A DNA stretch of 5,506 bases from Cytophagales bacterium (GTDB lineage: Bacteria; Bacteroidota; Bacteroidia; Cytophagales; Cyclobacteriaceae). This document shows, in pieces, positions 1-5,506 of this stretch. The notes beneath the pieces were generated by a model. That model was not told where the DNA came from. It worked only from the letters and a program-made list of their open reading frames with translations, and searched no databases. The stretch lies in assembly GCA_029262935.1 (NCBI GenBank), contig JAJCYK010000223.1, positions 1 to 5,506 on the forward strand, given 5' to 3'. How positions within the stretch are numbered: the first letter of the stretch is position 1; the number at the start of each line of letters is the position of its first letter. A program made the position numbers and the translations under genes.

Positions 1-483
1 CTTTACCGTATTCCTGAGTTCTCTGAAATCAGCTCCGGTCATCCCGACTCTCTCTCCATACATCTCATTGTAAGCAGCATCCAATTGATCTAGAATGTCT
101 ATGAAAATTTCATAGCTACTTCCTCTATCGGTTTTAAAGGATACCACGGCCTCTTCTGGATTATCGGACAAGCTAGGGTTCCGTCCGTTGTTCAGAACAA
201 ACTCTTTTACTTGATCTTTAATCAAAGAAGCATCAGCTACAGGCTCATCTTCAACTAACAACTGGTCATTTGAGTTCACCAATATCTTAAAGATATTACG
301 ATCATTTTTTGTGATATCTGGTGGTGGCTCATTGGGATCCGGCTTAGGCGGAAGCGTAAACAGAATTCCACGGTCATTAGGAAAAGTGGTGGTTACCAGG
401 AAGAATATTAACAAAAGAAATGCAATATCGGCCATAGAGCCAGCATTTATTTCGTTCTTCCCTCGATTTGAACTTCTCGCCAT
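1..483 (-). CDS. exbD: ExbD-family biopolymer transport protein, 3' end beyond window
   Basis: Seen: reading the minus strand from the ATG at 481-483 gives 161 codons with no stop before the window edge, so the C-terminus is missing. The N-terminus is short and basic (MARSSNRGKNEINAGS), followed by one transmembrane helix at about residues 17-34 (MADIAFLLLIFFLVTTT). After it come a proline-rich linker (about 44-56) and a periplasmic domain. Known: ExbD subunits pair with ExbB in an inner-membrane proton channel that energises TonB. Asp19 in the helix matches the essential proton-carrying aspartate (Asp25 of E. coli ExbD). At 161 residues and still open, it is already longer than E. coli ExbD (141), as usual for Bacteroidota homologues. 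The ATG overlaps the upstream stop as TAATG, which fixes the start and suggests translational coupling. Inferred: a second exbD and/or tonB may follow to the left. TolR is the nearest alternative name. Confidence 0.93.
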   Translation of the reverse strand, partial: MARSSNRGKNEINAGSMADIAFLLLIFFLVTTTFPNDRGILFTLPPKPDPNEPPPDITKNDRNIFKILVNSNDQLLVEDEPVADASLIKDQVKEFVLNNGRNPSLSDNPEEAVVSFKTDRGSSYEIFIDILDQLDAAYNEMYGERVGMTGADFRELRNTVK

Positions 484-485
484 TA
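481..485 (-). other. TAATG stop-start overlap joining the small membrane gene to exbD
   Basis: The TAA stop of the small membrane-protein gene (483-485) and the ATG of exbD (481-483) share one base. No purine-rich Shine-Dalgarno sequence is obvious, so exbD is probably translated by ribosomes that re-initiate after finishing the upstream gene. This would tie the amounts of the two proteins together. Confidence 0.8.
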
Positions 486-812
486 TTTAAGGACTTTAGA
501 AACTTCAGTATATAAAATACCCACGATTGCCACTCCTAAGAATAGATACATGGTTAACAACAGGCCTCCTACAAATTTAGAGATACCTGAATCTACTCCC
601 CAATCGGCATACTTGGGAAGTACTTCACTACCGGCTAATGCATATGATATGCCAAAAACGACTAGTAAGATACCCAAACCAATGCCAGTTCCAATTAGCG
701 ATTTAGGGTCATCCATGGCTTTAATTAACGGTAGTACTACCACAGCGATTATGGCTATGCCTATTAATATGTACGTAACATACAAGGCGATGTTTATCAA
801 TCCTGATTCCAT
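483..812 (-). CDS. Small three-helix membrane protein of unknown function between exbB and exbD
   Basis: A 109-residue, strongly hydrophobic protein with three predicted membrane helices at about residues 7-30, 39-60 and 81-101. Glycine-rich faces (GIGLGILLVVFG, FVGGLLLTMYLFLG) suggest tight helix packing. A short charged stretch (KAMDDPK, 31-37) separates helices 1 and 2, and a polar loop with a WGVDSG segment (61-79) separates helices 2 and 3. There is no signal peptide, catalytic motif or resemblance to a named family that I can see. It starts 13 nt after exbB ends and overlaps exbD by one base, so it is almost certainly a real gene co-expressed with both. Inferred: an inner-membrane accessory or assembly subunit of the ExbBD motor. 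From memory, similar short hypothetical proteins occur at this position in other Bacteroidota, but this was not searched. Existence is well supported; function is not. Confidence 0.85.
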   Translation of the reverse strand: MESGLINIALYVTYILIGIAIIAVVVLPLIKAMDDPKSLIGTGIGLGILLVVFGISYALAGSEVLPKYADWGVDSGISKFVGGLLLTMYLFLGVAIVGILYTEVSKVLK

Positions 813-825
813 GCGCGTAGTTTAT

Positions 826-1566
826 TTAATTCTTGTGCTTAACCAACATGTCAACTAAAGATATAGAAGCATCTTCCATATTGTTTACCAAACCGTCAAT
901 TTTGGAAACACAATAGTTGTAAAATAATTGCAGGATAACCGCAACGATCAAACCAGCAACAGTAGTTAACAGAGCTTGCTTAATACCGGAAGCTACCAAT
1001 GAAGGAGAGATATCTCCTGCAGCTTCAATAGCATCAAAAGCGCTAATCATACCAAGTACAGTTCCCATGAAACCAAGCATAGGGGCTAATGCAATAAATA
1101 ACTGCACCCATACCAATCCTTTTTCAAGACGTCCCATTACCACAGAACCATAGGCAATAATTGATTTCTCAACCATCTCAATACCTTCAGACATACGCAT
1201 CAAACCTTGGGTAAATATAGAGGCAACTGGGCCCTTAGTGTCCTTAGTAACTTCTTTTGCGGCTTCTACCCCACCTGATGAAAGTGCGTCCTCAACTCTA
1301 GCAAGCAATTTATTAGTGTTGGTAGTTGCCAAGTTTAAGGTAATAATTCTTTCAATGGCTATGGCTAGTCCTAAAATCAGACATAGTAATACAATGCCCA
1401 TAAACACCCAACCACCTTCAATAAATTTCTCTTTCACTCTTTGATGGAAAGATTGATCATCGGAGGATACTTGTTCTGTTCCATCAGCTTCTTGTGCATA
1501 GCTGTAGTCAGTGTTACCCAAGGCGATAAACCCGGTGAGCATTAGTAATGCGAATAACTTTTTCAT
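826..1566 (-). CDS. exbB: ExbB / MotA-TolQ-ExbB family proton channel subunit
   Basis: Known role: ExbB forms the pentameric inner-membrane ring around ExbD and converts proton motive force into TonB movement for outer-membrane uptake. Seen: 246 residues. There is an N-terminal signal peptide (1-24, MKKLFALLML core, cleavage likely after SYA), which E. coli ExbB lacks and which is common in Bacteroidota homologues. Three helices follow at about 53-71, 151-175 and 197-219, with a cytoplasmic domain between helices 1 and 2. The signature APMLGFMGTVLGM (161-173) contains Thr169, and QALLTTVAGL (197-206) contains Thr202; these match the channel threonines T148 and T181 of E. coli ExbB. The position of E. 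coli Glu176 is Gln197 here. The ATG at 1564-1566 is the only start that includes the signal peptide. The gene is first of the exbB-small gene-exbD cluster and lies 68 nt after tRNA-Ser. TolQ is the nearest alternative; no tol-pal genes are visible. Confidence 0.95.
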   Translation of the reverse strand: MKKLFALLMLTGFIALGNTDYSYAQEADGTEQVSSDDQSFHQRVKEKFIEGGWVFMGIVLLCLILGLAIAIERIITLNLATTNTNKLLARVEDALSSGGVEAAKEVTKDTKGPVASIFTQGLMRMSEGIEMVEKSIIAYGSVVMGRLEKGLVWVQLFIALAPMLGFMGTVLGMISAFDAIEAAGDISPSLVASGIKQALLTTVAGLIVAVILQLFYNYCVSKIDGLVNNMEDASISLVDMLVKHKN

Positions 1567-1593
1567 AGTTTCAATTTTAATCTTCAGATAAGG

Positions 1594-1610
1594 TTATATA
1601 ACGTATATAA
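1594..1610. repeat. AT-only inverted repeat in the exbB leader
   Basis: Seven-base arms (TTATATA and TATATAA) match perfectly and are separated by three bases. The repeat is centred in the 68-nt gap between tRNA-Ser and exbB, 28 nt upstream of the exbB ATG. The position would suit an operator or a promoter -10 region. The arms contain only A and T, so a chance origin in this AT-rich gap is quite possible. I could not identify a convincing -33 element with it. Confidence 0.3.
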
Positions 1611-1634
1611 TAGTTTGAACTTCATGTTGAGAAG

Positions 1635-1722
1635 CGGAGAGGAAGGGATTCGAACCCCCGGTACCCTTTTGGGGCACACTCACTTTCCAGGCGAGCACCT
1701 TCGACCACTCGGTCACCTCTCC
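1635..1722 (-). tRNA. tRNA-Ser, anticodon GGA (reads UCC/UCU)
   Basis: The minus strand folds as an 88-nt class II tRNA. The acceptor stem GGAGAGG (1716-1722) pairs with CCTCTCC (1636-1642), followed by discriminator G at 1635. The anticodon stem CTCGC/GTGAG, with one G-U pair, carries the loop CTGGAAA (1684-1690) with anticodon GGA at 1686-1688. A long variable arm typical of serine tRNAs forms from GTGCCC/GGGTAC around CAAAA. The T loop is the standard TTCGAAT; its stem has two G-U pairs next to the acceptor stem. CCA is not encoded (the next bases are CTT), so the 3' end is added by nucleotidyltransferase. Confidence 0.96.
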
Positions 1723-1744
1723 AGTTTTTAAAACACAATAGACA

Positions 1745-1776
1745 CAAATAAATCAATAAAAATCACTTAATGCAAA
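1745..1776 (-). promoter_or_regulatory. Candidate Bacteroidota-type promoter for tRNA-Ser
   Basis: On the minus strand TTTG (1773-1776) is followed after 20 nt by TTTATTTG (1745-1752). This resembles the known Bacteroidota consensus of TTTG at -33 and TAnnTTTG at -7, with one mismatch in the second element. It ends 22 nt before the mature tRNA 5' end, which would give a short precursor leader. The region is AT-rich, so this is a candidate only. Transcription may continue into exbB because no strong terminator follows the tRNA. Confidence 0.4.
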
Positions 1777-1794
1777 TTTTACAGAATTTTTTAC

Positions 1795-2859
1795 CTAGGC
1801 CATTTCTCCCCTTAATGGTATGCTTAACTGCCTGACGATTTGATGGTAATTCGACTCAGTGCTAAGTAAAAATTGCAACTTGGCAAGCGCTGCTTCAGGT
1901 GTTATGTCCGCACCGCTTACTACACCCAGGTCCAACAAGTGCTTGCTGGTGGTATACCTTCCTTGCAAGACTCGACCTCCGTTGCACTGAGATACGTTGA
2001 AGAATATAATTTCATTTGAAATTCCTTTCTTAAGAGCCGACTGAAATCTTTCCGTGGTAGGTGCATTTCCAGATCCAAAGGTTTCTAACACCACCGCTTG
2101 CAATCCCGGTGTGGCTAATATATGATCCAACAAATCTTCATCCAACCCAGGGAATAATTTAATCAAGGCAATCTTAACCGGTTGGACCTTATGTACTTTA
2201 AATGATTCTACTAACGGAGTTTCGTACAAAACAGGATAATTAAAATCAATAGAAATTCCCGCCTCTGCCAAAGCTGGATAGTTCTCTGATTCGAAAGCAT
2301 CAAAGTGAACACTTTCTACCTTTTGACAACGATTTCCTCGAAACAAAAAGTAATCAAAGTAGATACAAACTTCCCTAATTATAGGACCCCCATCGTTATG
2401 TGACGAGGCTATTTGTAACGCCGCTATGAGGTTTTGTCCAGCATCAGATCGTGCTGTTCCAATAGGTAGTTGAGCCCCAGTAAAAATGACTGGTTTGGAT
2501 AACCCTTCCAACATAAAACTCAAGGCGCTGGCACTATAAGCCATGGTGTCCGTACCGTGAAGAACAACAAAACCATCATAACTGTCATAGTTCTCCTGGA
2601 TTATATATCCCAGATCATTCCAATGAGTAATATCCATATTGCTGGAATCGATAGGCTCAGGAAATGAAATAACGGTCAATAAGAGACCTAGTTTCTTTAA
2701 AACCGGCAACTCTTCTATTATCTGACCAAAATTGAATGGTTTTAAGGTGCCCTCTTCATCGTGAGCCATCCCTAAAGTACCTCCGGTGTATATGATCAGA
2801 ATCGAATAGCCCTCTTCATCCTGCAAAGGGGGGTCAATCTTTACGATGCGGTAATTCAT
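1795..2859 (-). CDS. ansA: Type I (cytoplasmic) L-asparaginase
   Basis: Reaction: L-asparagine + water gives L-aspartate + ammonia, in the cytoplasm. Seen: 354 residues without a signal peptide. The first active-site motif is YTGGTLGM (24-31) with nucleophile Thr25. The substrate-binding segment is DSSNM (71-75). The second motif is HGTDTMAYSASALSFMLE (101-118) with Thr103-Asp104. RGNRCQKV (174-181) follows, with the catalytic Lys180 next to FDAF. The C-terminal segment GSGNAP and the ending LRGE align closely with E. coli AnsA as I remember it, so the gene is complete; it is about 16 residues longer, mainly at the N-terminus. The ATG at 2857-2859 lies three bases after the tatD stop. Type II periplasmic enzymes are unlikely because there is no export signal. 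It is the last gene of its operon, with no clear hairpin terminator before the tRNA promoter. Confidence 0.95.
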   Translation of the reverse strand: MNYRIVKIDPPLQDEEGYSILIIYTGGTLGMAHDEEGTLKPFNFGQIIEELPVLKKLGLLLTVISFPEPIDSSNMDITHWNDLGYIIQENYDSYDGFVVLHGTDTMAYSASALSFMLEGLSKPVIFTGAQLPIGTARSDAGQNLIAALQIASSHNDGGPIIREVCIYFDYFLFRGNRCQKVESVHFDAFESENYPALAEAGISIDFNYPVLYETPLVESFKVHKVQPVKIALIKLFPGLDEDLLDHILATPGLQAVVLETFGSGNAPTTERFQSALKKGISNEIIFFNVSQCNGGRVLQGRYTTSKHLLDLGVVSGADITPEAALAKLQFLLSTESNYHQIVRQLSIPLRGEMA

Positions 2860-2862
2860 TTG

Positions 2863-3624
2863 TTATTGGGAAAATAGTGTTTGTGCGTTTAGGGTAGTAA
2901 TTTTTTCAACCTCTTCAATATCGGTTTGTTTTACTTGAGCAATTTTTTGAGCGATCTCTTGCAAATATGTAGGTTCATTTCTTTTGCCCCGATAAGGAAC
3001 GGGTGCCAAATAGGGACTGTCCGTTTCTAATACCAAGTGCTTTAGGTCGATGTCTTTCAATGTGGTGTCAAGTCCAGCATTTTTAAAAGTTACTACTCCC
3101 CCAATACCCAGCATAAAGCCCATATCCGTAATCTTATCGGCCTGTTCCTGATTACCGGTGAAACAATGAAACACCCCTCGTAGATCGTTGTGAACTAAGG
3201 GCTCCAGCAAAGCAATGGTTTCGTCCAACGACTCCCTACAGTGAATAACAATAGGGTATTTTTTGGAAATAGCCCAGCGCGTCTGAATTAGAAAAGCTTC
3301 TTTTTGATAATCGAAGGTACTGGTATCCCAATGAAGATCAATACCAATTTCACCAACGGCCACAAAGGGGCGGCGGTCCAACCATTCCTCCACTAAGTAA
3401 AGTTCTTTCTCGAAACCCTTTTTAACTGAACACGGATGAAGTCCCATCATAGCCGTCACTTGATCTGAGTGGTTAAGCTCCAAATTCAACATGTCGTCTA
3501 TGCTGGTATGATCAATGTTAGGAAGATAAATATGTTTTACTCCATGGTCTTGACATCGCGCCAATACCTCAGGCAAGTCTTGCTTAAACTCCTTCAAATA
3601 TAAATGAGCATGGGAATCAATCAT
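2863..3624 (-). CDS. tatD: TatD-family metal-dependent hydrolase (DNase)
   Basis: Known: TatD proteins are TIM-barrel, two-metal hydrolases of the amidohydrolase superfamily with 3'-5' exonuclease activity, linked to DNA repair and turnover in the cytoplasm. Seen, numbered from the ATG at 3622-3624: 253 residues with DSHAHL (His5, His7), GLHP (61-64), VGEIGID (Glu92), VIHCRE (His128), FHCFTG (His153) and ETDSPYLAP (Asp202). These are the metal ligands and barrel motifs in their expected order. Start choice: the frame is open up to a TTG at 3643-3645, but the ATG at 3624 gives the usual family N-terminus (MIDSHAH) and overlaps the glycosyltransferase stop as TAATG. The seven extra residues (MERKELL if read from TTG) are therefore probably not translated. 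The asparaginase gene begins three bases after the stop. Specific substrate is unknown; the paralogues YcfH and YjjV cannot be told apart here. Confidence 0.95.
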   Translation of the reverse strand: MIDSHAHLYLKEFKQDLPEVLARCQDHGVKHIYLPNIDHTSIDDMLNLELNHSDQVTAMMGLHPCSVKKGFEKELYLVEEWLDRRPFVAVGEIGIDLHWDTSTFDYQKEAFLIQTRWAISKKYPIVIHCRESLDETIALLEPLVHNDLRGVFHCFTGNQEQADKITDMGFMLGIGGVVTFKNAGLDTTLKDIDLKHLVLETDSPYLAPVPYRGKRNEPTYLQEIAQKIAQVKQTDIEEVEKITTLNAQTLFSQ

Positions 3625-3626
3625 TA
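3622..3626 (-). other. TAATG stop-start overlap joining the glycosyltransferase to tatD
   Basis: The glycosyltransferase TAA (3624-3626) shares one base with the tatD ATG (3622-3624), the same arrangement as at the exbD start. It supports this ATG as the real tatD start and suggests coupled translation. Confidence 0.8.
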
Positions 3627-4715
3627 GTAGTTCCTTCCTTTCCAACCGTATTTAATAGGCAAAACATGTAGTACAAAGCCTCCCAAAGTTACCAAAGCAT
3701 AGTAAACTTCAAACAATACAAAGGTTTCAAATCTTATACGCTGATCCAAAAGTGTACCTATTCTCTTAACCAATACCGATTGCAGGATTACCCTAGCAGA
3801 TACTAAAGCGCAGGCCCACCAGGGATGCTCAAAAGCTAGTATTAACACGAGAGGGAGGAATAGGGCTCTAATACCTAAAGCCATTACCTCAAAGCCCGGC
3901 AGTTTTAGTGCACCGTAGGTCCATCGTGATCGTTGCTTCAATAAGGCACTCCAGTTTTCTTGTGGGCTGATGGTGGCGCAACTTCCCCTTCCCCAAACGT
4001 TGTCCACTGTGAAGCCCTTCGCCTTGGCCGCTAAAACAAATCCCACATCTTCGGTAAGTGAGTAGGGAATATTATCATATCCTCCGATGGCATCACAAGT
4101 TTGCTTGGTAATCATCATATTAGTACCGCTTACAGTAATGTTGCGGTACCAATCGTTGGAGGTAAATAACATAGCTTGAGCCAAAAGCCAATCCATGTTT
4201 TGCAATTGACTCCATAAGTCGTTGCCTGCAACCACAGTACAGCCCCCCAACACCCCAATGTTAGGTTTCCAACGAACTAACAAACTATTCAGCCAATCTT
4301 TAGGTACCCGAACGTCGGCATCGGTAATGAACAAATAGTCACTTTTTGCATACGGTATTAATTGGGCTATAACATTAGCTTTTCCTACCAAAGAGGCGAT
4401 GTCTTGGTAAATAGGGATAATTTGAAAATGGCGGTATTCGCTGATCGTCTCTTCTAGCCGCTCCCGGGTATTGTCACTTGAACGATCGTCACCCAGAAGT
4501 ATCTGCAATTTGCTCCTGGGATAGTCTAGTTGTAGCAGATTTTCTATTAATCCAGATATGTTTTGTTCTTCATCTCGTAGTGCTATTAAGATGGATAGCA
4601 AAGGTTGGTCGGAGCGGTCAATCGGTGGTGGCATTTTGGCCCCTGGCCACCAAATCAGGATGATAACATCCATAATTAGTATCAATATCAGGGCACTGAC
4701 AAGGGCTACTGTCAT
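3624..4715 (-). CDS. Membrane-anchored family 2 (GT2) glycosyltransferase
   Basis: Known: GT-A fold inverting enzymes that move a sugar from a nucleotide donor to a glycan or lipid at the inner membrane, with the active site in the cytoplasm. Seen: 363 residues. An N-terminal anchor helix (3-23) precedes a catalytic domain from about 38 to 270: LLSILIALRDEEQNI (39-53), the UDP-sugar motif GDDRSSDNT (75-83), the metal-binding DAD (132-134), SGTNMMI (196-202), TEDVGF (221-226) with the likely catalytic Asp223, and QRSRW (261-265), the QxxRW acceptor motif. Two or three helices follow (about 280-312 and 332-352), and the protein ends in WKGRNY. The layout resembles HpnI/ceramide-glucosyltransferase-like and NodC/IcaA-like enzymes, but the C-terminal membrane region is shorter than in typical synthases. 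The gene starts two bases after the deacetylase stop and ends overlapping tatD. Donor and product cannot be read from the sequence; an N-acetylhexosamine donor is inferred from the neighbour. Confidence 0.92.
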   Translation of the reverse strand: MTVALVSALILILIMDVIILIWWPGAKMPPPIDRSDQPLLSILIALRDEEQNISGLIENLLQLDYPRSKLQILLGDDRSSDNTRERLEETISEYRHFQIIPIYQDIASLVGKANVIAQLIPYAKSDYLFITDADVRVPKDWLNSLLVRWKPNIGVLGGCTVVAGNDLWSQLQNMDWLLAQAMLFTSNDWYRNITVSGTNMMITKQTCDAIGGYDNIPYSLTEDVGFVLAAKAKGFTVDNVWGRGSCATISPQENWSALLKQRSRWTYGALKLPGFEVMALGIRALFLPLVLILAFEHPWWACALVSARVILQSVLVKRIGTLLDQRIRFETFVLFEVYYALVTLGGFVLHVLPIKYGWKGRNY

Positions 4716-4717
4716 AA

Positions 4718-5347
4718 CTAAAGTACCTTGAAGGTAAAGCCTTGTTCTGAGAAATAACGAAGCATTTTAGGAAGCACAAAATTCAGTTTATTAATAGTTT
4801 TTAAGCTGTCGTGAAAAACCACAATTGAGCCCTGTTTAACCAAAGATTGGGTTTTTTGTAAACACCGTATCGGTGAAACATTCGGAGCAAAATCACCAGA
4901 AAGCACGTCCCACATAACAACTTCATGTGTGGTAAGCAGTGATTGCGCTTGACCAAGTTTAATCCTACCGTAGGGTGGCCTCATTAATGGCTTAGCCTGT
5001 GTCTGGTCGAGCCCGTCGATGCGCTCCTGGCAAATTTGAACATTTTCCAGGTATTCGCTTTTTGAACAGCGCCAACCGTCCAGATGGTTTTCCGTATGAT
5101 TGCCAACGCGATGACCTTCGTTTAATACATCTTCTAATATTCCTGGGTGTTTAGCCATGTTTGCTCCCACACAGAAGAATGTTGCCTGGGCACCATATTC
5201 TTTCAGATAGTTTAGAACAGCCGGAGTTGCCTCAGGAACAGGCCCATCGTCAAACGTTAGATAGATAGTCTTTGTATCCCCATTAGAACACCAAGTTAGT
5301 TTAGGGAACAAATTTTGAATCCAATTCGGAGTTTTATGTTTAAACAT
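4718..5347 (-). CDS. NodB-type polysaccharide deacetylase (carbohydrate esterase 4)
   Basis: Known: CE4 enzymes remove N- or O-acetyl groups from amino-sugar glycans such as chitooligosaccharide, poly-GlcNAc or peptidoglycan, using a divalent metal. Seen: 209 residues, essentially a bare NodB domain. Motif 1 is TFDDGP (31-36; Asp33 base, Asp34 metal). Motif 2 is HTENH (84-88; His84 and His88 metal ligands). Motif 3 is RPPYG (123-127). Motif 4 includes WDVLSGDF (146-153). Motif 5 is IVVFHDS (175-181; His179). All catalytic positions are present. No convincing signal peptide is visible: the N-terminus (MFKHKTPNWIQNLFPKLTW) is basic and amphipathic, so the enzyme may act in the cytoplasm or at the membrane face. 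The ATG at 5345-5347 is 10 nt after the phosphatase stop, and the glycosyltransferase begins two bases downstream, suggesting shared expression and a shared glycan substrate. Confidence 0.94.
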   Translation of the reverse strand: MFKHKTPNWIQNLFPKLTWCSNGDTKTIYLTFDDGPVPEATPAVLNYLKEYGAQATFFCVGANMAKHPGILEDVLNEGHRVGNHTENHLDGWRCSKSEYLENVQICQERIDGLDQTQAKPLMRPPYGRIKLGQAQSLLTTHEVVMWDVLSGDFAPNVSPIRCLQKTQSLVKQGSIVVFHDSLKTINKLNFVLPKMLRYFSEQGFTFKVL

Positions 5348-5357
5348 GGCCTGGAGA

Positions 5358-5506
5358 TTACTTTAACTTGCATGAGAGCAAAGTAATGTCGTCTGTATAG
5401 GAATTACGACCTCTAAATTCATTTAAGTGCCGTAGCAGTACACCGTTTATTTTATCTAACTCTAAGTCCTGATTATCGGTAACTACTTCTATAACACGCT
5501 CCAGCT
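5358..5506 (-). CDS. C-terminal fragment of a SpoIIE/PP2C-type protein phosphatase, 5' end beyond window
   Basis: Seen: the minus strand is open from the window edge to a TAA at 5358-5360, giving 48 residues. They begin LERVIEVVTDNQDLELDKIN and end YTDDITLLSCKLK. Known: the DDIT(L/V)L segment close to the C-terminus is the last metal-binding motif of PPM/SpoIIE (RsbU-like) serine/threonine phosphatases, where the second Asp (Asp39 of this fragment) binds metal and a short beta strand ends the domain. The preceding residues fit the usual final helix and FRG-type turn. Inferred: a SpoIIE-family phosphatase, perhaps with N-terminal sensor domains in the missing part, as is frequent in Bacteroidota. 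The identification rests on one short motif plus the open frame. It reads into the deacetylase gene with a 10-nt gap and is probably the upstream member of the same operon. Confidence 0.75.
   Translation of the reverse strand, partial: LERVIEVVTDNQDLELDKINGVLLRHLNEFRGRNSYTDDITLLSCKLK

Noticed and set aside
550..858. Plus-strand open frame of 102 codons
   Set aside because: It lies opposite the small membrane protein gene and the end of exbB, has no recognisable domain, and its composition fits antisense of hydrophobic codons.
1238..1444. Plus-strand open frame of 68 codons
   Set aside because: It is entirely antisense to exbB, whose reading is certain, and has no family features.
1620..1634. 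Small hairpin (CTTC / GAAG) just after the tRNA as a terminator
   Set aside because: The stem is only four pairs with a seven-base loop and no T-run, which is too weak to call.
1635..1722. tRNA-Ser as an integration site for a mobile element
   Set aside because: No integrase, no repeated copy of the tRNA 3' end in the window, and both sides carry ordinary core genes.
1723..1794. Rho-independent terminator after the asparaginase gene
   Set aside because: The gap is AT-rich but I found no GC-rich stem followed by T residues. The only signal seen is the candidate tRNA promoter.
4478..4663. Plus-strand open frame of 61 codons
   Set aside because: It is antisense to the start of the glycosyltransferase gene, with no supporting motif or start context.

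Overview
This window most likely comes from a Bacteroidota chromosome, probably of a marine-type Flavobacteriia or Cytophagia lineage; the genus cannot be named from the sequence. The evidence is a Bacteroidota-style ExbB with a cleavable signal peptide, an ExbD with the characteristic MADIAF transmembrane start and a long periplasmic part, a tRNA without an encoded CCA, weak or absent Shine-Dalgarno sequences, and a TTTG / T-rich promoter-like pair upstream of the tRNA. All genes found lie on the minus strand, so transcription runs from high to low coordinates. Nothing points to a mobile element, phage or CRISPR.

Upper block (5506 down to 1795): five tightly packed genes that look like one operon. 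First is the C-terminal end of a SpoIIE/PP2C-type protein phosphatase (5358-5506, start outside the window). Then come a NodB-type polysaccharide deacetylase (4718-5347), a membrane-anchored GT2 glycosyltransferase with a D,D,D,QxxRW-type core (3624-4715), a TatD-family metal-dependent hydrolase (2863-3624) and a type I L-asparaginase (1795-2859). Gaps are 10, 2, -1 and 3 nt. The deacetylase and glycosyltransferase are a plausible two-step pair that builds and deacetylates an amino-sugar glycan. TatD and asparaginase look like housekeeping passengers.

Middle (1567-1794): an 88-nt tRNA-Ser(GGA) with its own plausible promoter, followed by a 68-nt AT-rich leader before the next operon.

Lower block (1566 down to 1): an energy-transduction operon with exbB (826-1566), a small three-helix membrane protein of unknown function (483-812) and exbD (1-483, running off the left edge). 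The stop of the small gene overlaps the exbD start as TAATG. ExbB and ExbD form the proton-driven inner-membrane motor that normally works with TonB to power outer-membrane transporters. The position and coupling of the small protein suggest it belongs to that complex.

Most of the window is ordinary core genome. The points most worth a second look are the uncharacterised protein between exbB and exbD, the absence of a conserved acidic residue in ExbB, the NodB/NodC-like pairing, and the TatD start, which should be the ATG at 3624 and not the upstream TTG.
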